Of a DNA stretch of 8,021 nucleotides, positions 1 through 3,953 are shown in pieces. Source of the DNA: Candidatus Shapirobacteria bacterium CG09_land_8_20_14_0_10_38_17. GTDB lineage: Bacteria; Patescibacteriota; Microgenomatia; 0-14-0-10-38-17. How positions within the stretch are numbered: the stretch's first letter is position 1; every line of letters begins with the position of its first letter. The translations under genes were made by a program, and so were the position numbers. The DNA lies in assembly GCA_002774085.1 (NCBI GenBank), contig PEZH01000040.1:1-8021 (forward strand), in the 5' to 3' direction. A model generated the notes under the pieces. It searched no databases. It saw only the letters and a list, made by a program, of their open reading frames with translations, and was not told the DNA's origin.

Positions 1-65
1 TTGTTTACCCACCTACTGGTGAGCTTTAGGCGAATAACTTTGGAGTTCTTTTTATTATAGCCAAT

Positions 66-94
66 TTGACCCTTAATCGCAACAATGCTATGAT
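66..94 (+). promoter_or_regulatory. sigma70-type promoter with extended -10, upstream of the EF-like gene
   Basis: TTGACC at 66-71 (5 of 6 to the -35 consensus) is followed after exactly 17 nt by TATGAT at 89-94 (5 of 6 to the -10 consensus), and a TG at 86-87 supplies an extended -10 (TGC before TATGAT). Transcription would start near position 101, giving a leader of about 34 nt that carries a strong Shine-Dalgarno sequence (GAGGGGGTGA, 118-127) about 7 nt before the ATG at 135. The sequence match is seen directly; activity is inferred. The rest of 1-134 holds no recognisable gene: a frame open from the window edge ends at a TAG at 58-60 and has no family signature. Confidence 0.7.
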
Positions 95-134
95 AAATAA
101 GAGTTTAAAGCATTTGTGAGGGGGTGAGAACAAT

Positions 135-395
135 ATGGCCGATACCAAAATCGGTAAAATAACTCATTATTACGATAAAATCGGTGTTGCTGTTCTAAAT
201 GTTACCGACAATCCCCTGAAGACGGGAGAAACAATTAAAATCACCGACAAAAACGGTGAAGAAAAATTCACCCAAGAAGTTTCCTCAATGCAAGTAGAGC
301 ATCAACAAATTAAAGAAGCCAAAAAAGGTGATGATGTAGGATTAAAAACTGATCAAGAAGTCAAAGAAGGAGATGTGGTTTTCAAGGTTAAATAA
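135..395 (+). CDS. Stand-alone EF-Tu domain-2-like beta-barrel protein (translation elongation factor-like)
   Basis: An 86-residue protein that resembles the second (beta-barrel) domain of translational GTPases such as EF-Tu, without a GTPase domain. Visible features are an N-terminal KIGKITHYYDKIGVAVL strand pair (residues 5-21), the LKTGETIKI segment (28-36) typical of the domain's 'level of G-D-x-I-x-I' strand, a Q-rich middle (SSMQVEHQQIKEA, 50-62), and a closing EVKEGDVVFKV (75-85) matching the last barrel strands. Small proteins of this sort are annotated as translation elongation factor-like in many Patescibacteria. They may bind RNA or ribosomes, but the function is unproven. The start is well supported: a strong GGGGGTG Shine-Dalgarno lies just upstream of the ATG and a near-consensus promoter precedes it. 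Its own promoter and the 118-nt gap downstream suggest it is a single-gene unit. The fold assignment is fairly sure; the cellular role is not known. Confidence 0.8.
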   Translation: MADTKIGKITHYYDKIGVAVLNVTDNPLKTGETIKITDKNGEEKFTQEVSSMQVEHQQIKEAKKGDDVGLKTDQEVKEGDVVFKVK

Positions 396-474
396 GACAT
401 AGTCGTCACATTGGTATTAATATAAACTTTAAAAACTGGAATCAGTTAAGTATCTAACGTGGGAATAAATTAAC

Positions 475-506
475 AGGTGTCAATCTAATACACCTGGAAG
501 GTGTAT
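475..506 (+). promoter_or_regulatory. 32-nt structured element, copy 1, containing the ribosome binding site of the metallopeptidase gene
   Basis: AGGTGT (475-480), 8-nt spacer, TACACCT (489-495), GGA, AGGTGTA (499-505). The middle segment can pair with the upstream AGGTGT (6 bp, 9-nt loop) or with the downstream AGGTGTA. The second hairpin is 9 bp here (487-495 with 499-507, AATACACCT/AGGTGTATT) around a GGA loop. The last segment contains AGGTG, complementary to the 16S anti-Shine-Dalgarno CACCT, about 10 nt before the ATG at 514. It is 29 of 32 identical to the copy at 3917-3948, and all three differences fall in the 8-nt spacer. The pairing and the repetition are seen directly. A regulatory role, or an origin as a REP-like palindrome of IS200/Y1 transposases, is inference. 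Confidence 0.65.
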
Positions 507-513
507 TCTTTTT

Positions 514-900
514 ATGGAGTTTAAAAAAGCTGATGATATTAAACAATCAGTGGTTAAAATCATCAGAAAGTTAAAACTATCTTACGTTAAAAAAGAAAAT
601 ATTTTTTGTTATCGTAGTTTGAACTCTCACTCTAGAGCGATAGCGCGCATTTGGTCTTTGCCGCGGCTTTGGCAAGACGCTCTTGGTATCTTGCCATATT
701 ATATTATTGAGGTTTTATCAGAAAAATTTGATCATCTTAGCGAAGAGCAAAAAACTAAAGTTTTAATCCACGAATTACTTCATATCCCCAAAACATTTTC
801 CGGCGCCCTTTTGCCCCATCGCACCGGTACTTTTAGACTTGACCAAAAAATTGTTGATAAAATGTATCAAGAATATGAAAGAAATATTAGAAATGTATGA
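514..900 (+). CDS. Predicted zinc metallopeptidase (COG4900-like, HELLH motif)
   Basis: A 128-residue protein with the zinc-binding motif HELLH at residues 86-90 (H86, E87, H90), followed by IPKTFSG and a histidine at 102 (LLPHR) that could be a third metal ligand. Upstream is a basic, aromatic segment (YRS at 33-35, SRAIARIW at 40-47, PRLWQDAL at 50-57) characteristic of a family of small predicted metallopeptidases found in archaea and Patescibacteria (COG4900; related to phage-type putative metallopeptidases). No signal peptide or membrane segment is visible, so it is probably cytoplasmic. The substrate is unknown; the basic IARIW region may bind nucleic acid or a partner, which is speculation. 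Its start is set by the AGGTG Shine-Dalgarno inside the 32-nt structured element just upstream, the same element that precedes PEP synthase. It ends with TGA. The family call is fairly confident; catalytic activity is inferred from the motif only. Confidence 0.78.
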   Translation: MEFKKADDIKQSVVKIIRKLKLSYVKKENIFCYRSLNSHSRAIARIWSLPRLWQDALGILPYYIIEVLSEKFDHLSEEQKTKVLIHELLHIPKTFSGALLPHRTGTFRLDQKIVDKMYQEYERNIRNV

Positions 901-995
901 TATATAAATTATAGTGGGGAAGATAAGGAAAGAAATTAGAAAAGAGAAATTATAAGAAGGAAATGACCTTTTTGTTATTCCCATAATTCCTTGTC

Positions 996-1015
996 ATTCC
1001 CGCGAAAGCGGGAAT
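996..1015. repeat. Perfect 8-bp palindrome with GAAA tetraloop in intergenic repeat
   Basis: ATTCCCGC (996-1003), GAAA, GCGGGAAT (1008-1015), embedded in the widespread GTCATTCCCGC...GCGGGAATC type of bacterial intergenic palindrome. A degenerate half copy, TTGTTATTCCC (972-982), precedes the intact TTGTCATTCCC (991-1001). GGAAATGAC (959-967) is nearly the inverse of GTCATTCC (993-1000), so the repeat may extend over about 959-1016. No U-run follows on either strand, so it is not a classic terminator. The remainder of the 901-1103 gap is AT-rich, with only weak promoter-like hexamers near 1040-1067. Confidence 0.7.
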
Positions 1016-1103
1016 CTATAGGAATTTAAAAATATTTCTTTGTTTTCCCCTTTATACTTTATATGTTATACGCGATACATTTCTTAGTTTTGAACTTATT
1101 CTT

Positions 1104-1793
1104 ATGTTAACCATCATCCACGGTGAAAATATTATCGCCAGTCGTAATTTCCTTTTTTCCTCCATTCAAAACGCTAAAAGTAAAAATCAAGAAATTATCA
1201 AATTCAACCCGCAAAATCTAACCCCGGAAGGACTAATTACTGCTTTTGAGGGGAGCCTCTTTGGCCAACAAAAATTAGTAGTGATTGAATCTTTAAACAA
1301 CCTCCCCTCCTTACTTAAGAAACAAATTATAAGCTGTATAAACCAACATAAAGAAAGCAACGATATTATTATTTTTGAAGAAAAAACTGCCAAAAATAAT
1401 TGGCTTAGCCAATTCCCTAATGTTATCAACCGTCTTTTTAAACCCAGTCCCATTATTTTTCACTTCTTGGACAGCTTAGGAATTCGGGAAAATAGAAAAC
1501 AAAGCCTTCAGCTTCTCAACCAGCTCTTTAACCAAAAGGCAACAGGTTTAGTTTTTTATTTTTTAATTAAAAGGTTAGAAGATTTAATTTTAGTAAAAGA
1601 AGAAAAATTAACATCTTTAAGTGTTAAGGCACCATGGCAAAAACAAAAACTAATTCATCAAAGCCAAAATTTTACTAAACAACAACTAATTGATTTTCTC
1701 TCTCAATTGGCAGTTTTGGATTTCCAACAAAAAACAGGTCAACTTCCTTATTCTTTTGATTTCGGCCTTGAACTTTTGTTAGTAAAAATATAA
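1104..1793 (+). CDS. holA: DNA polymerase III delta subunit-like protein (clamp loader), short form
   Basis: The delta subunit opens the sliding clamp within the clamp-loader complex at the replication fork. The 229 residues show the family's N-terminal pattern: MLTIIHGEN (1-9), then AFEGSLFGQQKLVVIE (47-62), equivalent to the 'slf...rlvvve' stretch, and a hydrophobic strand DIIIFEEK (87-94). The C-terminal collar-domain pattern follows: FYFLIKRLEDLILVKE (151-166), KAPWQKQKLIHQSQNFT (175-191), and LAVLDFQQKTGQ (202-213), matching the usual 'L-x-x-L-x-x-x-D-x-x-x-K-T-G' end. Typical HolA is about 330-340 residues. Roughly 100 are missing between the N-terminal domain and the collar, where the lid domain would be. 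The ATG at 1104 gives the expected N-terminus but has no Shine-Dalgarno (leader ends TTGAACTTATTCTT). The family call is likely rather than certain, because divergence is high and it could be annotated as hypothetical. Confidence 0.7.
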   Translation: MLTIIHGENIIASRNFLFSSIQNAKSKNQEIIKFNPQNLTPEGLITAFEGSLFGQQKLVVIESLNNLPSLLKKQIISCINQHKESNDIIIFEEKTAKNNWLSQFPNVINRLFKPSPIIFHFLDSLGIRENRKQSLQLLNQLFNQKATGLVFYFLIKRLEDLILVKEEKLTSLSVKAPWQKQKLIHQSQNFTKQQLIDFLSQLAVLDFQQKTGQLPYSFDFGLELLLVKI

Positions 1794-1803
1794 ACTAAGA
1801 ATT

Positions 1804-1829
1804 AGATTGTTACATTGCTAAATTGTTAA
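1804..1829. repeat. Octamer tandem repeat (ATTGTTAM-type), shared with the 6270-6587 gap
   Basis: AGATTGTTACATTGCTAA at 1804-1821 is identical to 6285-6302, and its 15-nt core recurs inverted at 6467-6481. Read as 8-nt units it is ATTGTTAC (1806-1813), ATTGCTAA (1814-1821), ATTGTTAA (1822-1829). No coding potential or RNA gene is evident in this 187-nt gap. Confidence 0.7.
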
Positions 1830-1876
1830 ATCGCACAGTAATCTTAGATTCGCACTAACAATATAACATAACAATT

Positions 1877-1891
1877 ACGTTTGACGTTTGA
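1877..1891. repeat. Heptamer tandem repeat (ACGTTTG)
   Basis: ACGTTTG is repeated twice plus one base (ACGTTTGACGTTTGA) and continues in degenerate form as ATCGTTTGAAGCG. Its reverse complement occurs exactly at 4940-4954 inside the PEP synthase gene, linking an intergenic repeat family to a coding insertion. TTGACG at 1881-1886 resembles a -35 box, but no suitable -10 lies 16-18 nt downstream. Confidence 0.65.
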
Positions 1892-1961
1892 ATCGTTTGA
1901 AGCGCTTGGTGTTTAATATTTAATTACATTCCAAACGTTTCCTCTCTCAAACTTCAAGCAA

Positions 1962-1980
1962 TTTTAATTTTTAACTATCT
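1962..1980 (+). repeat. Shared AT-rich leader motif directly before the mutase start codon
   Basis: TTTTAATTTTTAACTATCT runs right up to the ATG at 1981. Its last 12 nt, TTTTAACTATCT, recur exactly at 6519-6530 and 6572-6583 in the enolase leader, the last of these 4 nt before the enolase ATG. No Shine-Dalgarno sequence is present in either leader. Whether the motif aids translation or is only the end of a heptamer repeat array is not known. Confidence 0.55.
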
Positions 1981-3351
1981 ATGGCCGATCCTAACATTTT
2001 CTCTGCTTATGATTTACGCGGCGTAGTGCCTGGCCAATGGGACAAAAATGACGCTTATAATTTAGGCCGTGCCTTTGGCACTTTCTTTAAAAAAAGAGGG
2101 GCAAGCTCTGTTTTTTTAGGCCGCGATAACCGTCTCAGCTCTCCTTTAATGGCCGAACAAGTAAGCCGAGGCGCACAAAAAAGCGGCGTCAACGTAGTTA
2201 ATTTAGGCGTCGTTATCACCCCGATGATCTATTTTTCCTGGCATCATTTTAAAGCTCCAGCCACAATAATGATCACCGCCAGCCATAATCCGCCGGAATA
2301 TAATGGCATTAAATCAAGTCTTTTTCAAAGACCAGTTTTTGGAAAAGATCTTGAAGAAGTAAAAAAATTTTTTATGGAAAAAAATTTCTCTTCTGGCCGG
2401 GGCAGGGAAGAAAAAAGGGAAATTGCCTCTTCTTATATTAATTATCTTAAAAAAAACATTAAAATAAAAAAGAAGTTTAGAGTAGCTATTGACACCGGCA
2501 ATGGCACCACTGGTCTTTTTACGGAAAAAATCTTTGAAAATGAAGATTGCCAAGTTACTTCGCTTTTTGCTAAATCCGATGGCTCTTTTCCCAATCACCA
2601 ACCTTATCCTCAAAAAGCCGAACTTTATCAAGCCTTAATCCAAGAACTTAAAACAGGCGATTATGACATAGGATTAGCTTTTGACGGCGACGGCGACCGC
2701 TTAGGTGTTTATACTTCTAACGGCCAATTTATCGAAAACGATGTTTTAGCCGGCATTTTTTCCCGGGCGATTTGTGAAAAAAATCCCAAAGCCAAAATTG
2801 TCCTTAACATCTCCACCACCATCGGAGTTTTGGAGACCATTGAAAAACAAGGCGGCCAGGCAATTCTTTGGAAAACCGGCTATCCCAACATTTCCCAAAA
2901 AATGAAAAAAGTAGGCGCCTTGTTTGGCGGCGAAATTAGCGGTCATTTTTTCTTTGCCGACCGCTACCATGGCTTTGACGACGCCATTTACGCTACATTG
3001 AGGCTTTTAGAGTTAATCGAAGAAAAGGGAAGTTTGGAAAATTTAAGGCAAGGCTTCCCCGTTTATTACCAAATTCCTGAATTCCGCCTTAGCTTACCTC
3101 TAGATAAAAATAAATATGAATTAGTTGAAAAAATCAGCCAATCAATTAGAAAAAACTACCCGCAAACAAAGATTTTGACAATTGATGGCATCCGCTTTTC
3201 CTTTCCTAACGGCTGGGGGTTAATCCGCGCCTCCAACACTGAACCGCTTCTTTCCGGCCGCGCCGAGGGGAAAACCAAAAAAGAGCTTGATAAAATAAAA
3301 GAAATCATCAATAATGAATTAGAAAAGGTGGGAATAAAAGAAAAGATATAG
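1981..3351 (+). CDS. manB: Phosphomannomutase/phosphoglucomutase (alpha-D-phosphohexomutase family)
   Basis: Interconverts hexose 6-phosphate and hexose 1-phosphate (mannose and/or glucose) through a phosphoserine enzyme, feeding sugar-nucleotide synthesis in the cytoplasm. The 456 residues are full length for the family, and all four signature loops are present. These are the N-terminal SAYDLRG (8-14); the active-site loop TASHNP (99-104) with the phosphoserine S101; the Mg-binding loop DGDGDR (235-240); the sugar-specificity loop GEISGH (317-322); and the phosphate-binding loop RASNTEP (416-422). The GEISGH form fits dual phosphomannomutase/phosphoglucomutase enzymes of the ManB/AlgC type rather than phosphoglucosamine mutase. 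The start gives the canonical N-terminus but lacks a Shine-Dalgarno; it sits directly behind a repeated AT-rich motif. The next gene is a mannose-6-phosphate isomerase-like cupin, which supports a mannose-phosphate role. Preferred substrate cannot be fixed from sequence alone. It ends with TAG. Confidence 0.93.
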   Translation: MADPNIFSAYDLRGVVPGQWDKNDAYNLGRAFGTFFKKRGASSVFLGRDNRLSSPLMAEQVSRGAQKSGVNVVNLGVVITPMIYFSWHHFKAPATIMITASHNPPEYNGIKSSLFQRPVFGKDLEEVKKFFMEKNFSSGRGREEKREIASSYINYLKKNIKIKKKFRVAIDTGNGTTGLFTEKIFENEDCQVTSLFAKSDGSFPNHQPYPQKAELYQALIQELKTGDYDIGLAFDGDGDRLGVYTSNGQFIENDVLAGIFSRAICEKNPKAKIVLNISTTIGVLETIEKQGGQAILWKTGYPNISQKMKKVGALFGGEISGHFFFADRYHGFDDAIYATLRLLELIEEKGSLENLRQGFPVYYQIPEFRLSLPLDKNKYELVEKISQSIRKNYPQTKILTIDGIRFSFPNGWGLIRASNTEPLLSGRAEGKTKKELDKIKEIINNELEKVGIKEKI

Positions 3352-3378
3352 AAAATATATTGTTATATTATTAAAGCT

Positions 3379-3504
3379 GTCATCCTGAGGTCCGTCAACC
3401 GACGGACGAAGGATCCCGTTTAAAAGCAAGGTTACCTCTTTCCCTACGGGATTCTTCTCCGCCAGAGGCGGACCCGCCTAAATGGGTTTCGCCCTTTTGG
3501 CGGA
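3379..3504. repeat. Composite of intergenic palindromes overlapping the 5' side of the cupin gene
   Basis: Starts with the widespread GTCATCCTGAGG module (3379-3390). It includes three hairpins: GTCCGTC/GACGGAC (3390-3396 with 3401-3407, loop AACC); a longer stem pairing 3410-3419 with 3446-3455 (AGGATCCCGT with ACGGGATTCT, one G-T); and TCCGCC/GGCGGA (3458-3463 with 3467-3472, loop AGA). GGCGGA recurs at 3499-3504. No uridine tract follows, so it is not an evident intrinsic terminator. It fills most of the 172-nt gap between the mutase and the cupin start at 3524 and resembles mobile-repeat DNA rather than a gene. Confidence 0.65.
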
Positions 3505-3523
3505 GAGCTTTGAGCTTATTTAT

Positions 3524-3904
3524 ATGTTCACCACTACTCCATATTCCCAAAAAATATCCAAGCCTTGGGGATACGAAATTATTTTTACTCCCTCAAACTT
3601 AGAAAGAGTGGGTAAGATATTATATGTTAAGAAAGGTTGCCGTTTAAGTCTGCAATATCACGACCAAAAAGAAGAAACCCTTTGCTTAGTTTCGGGAAAG
3701 GCAAAAATTTGGTTAGAAAATAGTCAAGGAAAAATTTTACATCTTCTAATGAAACCTAAAAGTGGTTATACTATTTTACTGGGGCAAAAGCACCGCATAG
3801 AGGCAATAGAAAATTCTTATCTTGTCGAAGCCTCCTCACCGGAGATTGGCCAAACATTTCGCATAGAAGACGACTATAAGAGAGGAACAGAGAAACTAAA
3901 ATGA
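3524..3904 (+). CDS. Cupin-type mannose-6-phosphate isomerase-like protein (type II PMI C-terminal domain)
   Basis: A 126-residue single-domain cupin related to the C-terminal isomerase domain of bifunctional ManC/AlgA, which interconverts fructose 6-phosphate and mannose 6-phosphate with a bound metal. Signatures are KPWGYE (13-18), GKILYVKKGCRLSLQYH (30-46), the acidic E51 of the first cupin motif, LVSGKAKIW (55-63), the second-motif histidine in HRIEAI (H90), and the terminal RIEDDYKR (113-120). Compared with the usual SLQ-x-H-x-H-x-x-E pattern, the second metal-ligand histidine is Gln48, so activity or metal choice may differ. An in-frame ATG at 3482 would add 14 residues, but these are encoded by the palindromic repeat and lack family similarity, so the ATG at 3524 is preferred; only a distant GGAGAG (3502-3507) resembles a Shine-Dalgarno. 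Its position behind phosphomannomutase fits a mannose-phosphate route. It could also be a non-catalytic sugar-binding cupin. Confidence 0.78.
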   Translation: MFTTTPYSQKISKPWGYEIIFTPSNLERVGKILYVKKGCRLSLQYHDQKEETLCLVSGKAKIWLENSQGKILHLLMKPKSGYTILLGQKHRIEAIENSYLVEASSPEIGQTFRIEDDYKRGTEKLK

Positions 3905-3916
3905 AGAAACATCAAG

Positions 3917-3948
3917 AGGTGTCAACGTAGTACACCTGGAAGGTGTAT
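3917..3948 (+). promoter_or_regulatory. 32-nt structured element, copy 2, containing the ribosome binding site of PEP synthase
   Basis: AGGTGT (3917-3922), 8-nt spacer, TACACCT (3931-3937), GGA, AGGTGTA (3941-3947). As in copy 1, the middle segment can pair upstream (6 bp, 9-nt loop) or downstream (7 bp plus a G-U, GGA loop). The final AGGTG is the only Shine-Dalgarno for the ATG at 3954, 8 nt away. It begins 13 nt after the cupin stop codon. An ATG within the element (3947-3949) opens only a five-codon frame (CAC TAT GAT AAA, then TAA) that overlaps the real start out of frame. Confidence 0.65.
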
Positions 3949-3953
3949 GCACT

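Noticed and set aside
36..53. Terminator-like AACT/AGTT hairpin followed by a T-run
   Set aside because: Only a 4-bp AT-rich stem, too weak to call.
1..60. Frame open from the window edge to a TAG at 58-60, possible 3' end of an upstream gene
   Set aside because: Only 19 codons are visible, with no recognisable motif; it cannot be told from chance.
434..447. AACTG/CAGTT hairpin after the EF-like gene, with a T-run on the minus strand
   Set aside because: Five base pairs only and oriented for the strand with no gene; not supportable as a terminator.
1040..1067. TTGTTT-N16-TATGTT promoter-like hexamers upstream of holA
   Set aside because: Weak matches in AT-rich sequence where such hits are expected by chance.
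1881..1924. TTGACG and TTGAAG as -35 boxes for the mutase gene
   Set aside because: Both belong to the 7-nt repeat and its decayed tail; TTGACG has no -10 at proper spacing and TTGAAG only a weak TTTAAT after 16 nt.
2314..2631. Minus-strand open frames within the mutase, ppsA and enolase genes
   Set aside because: Shadows of strongly conserved genes on the plus strand, with no family features or ribosome binding sites.
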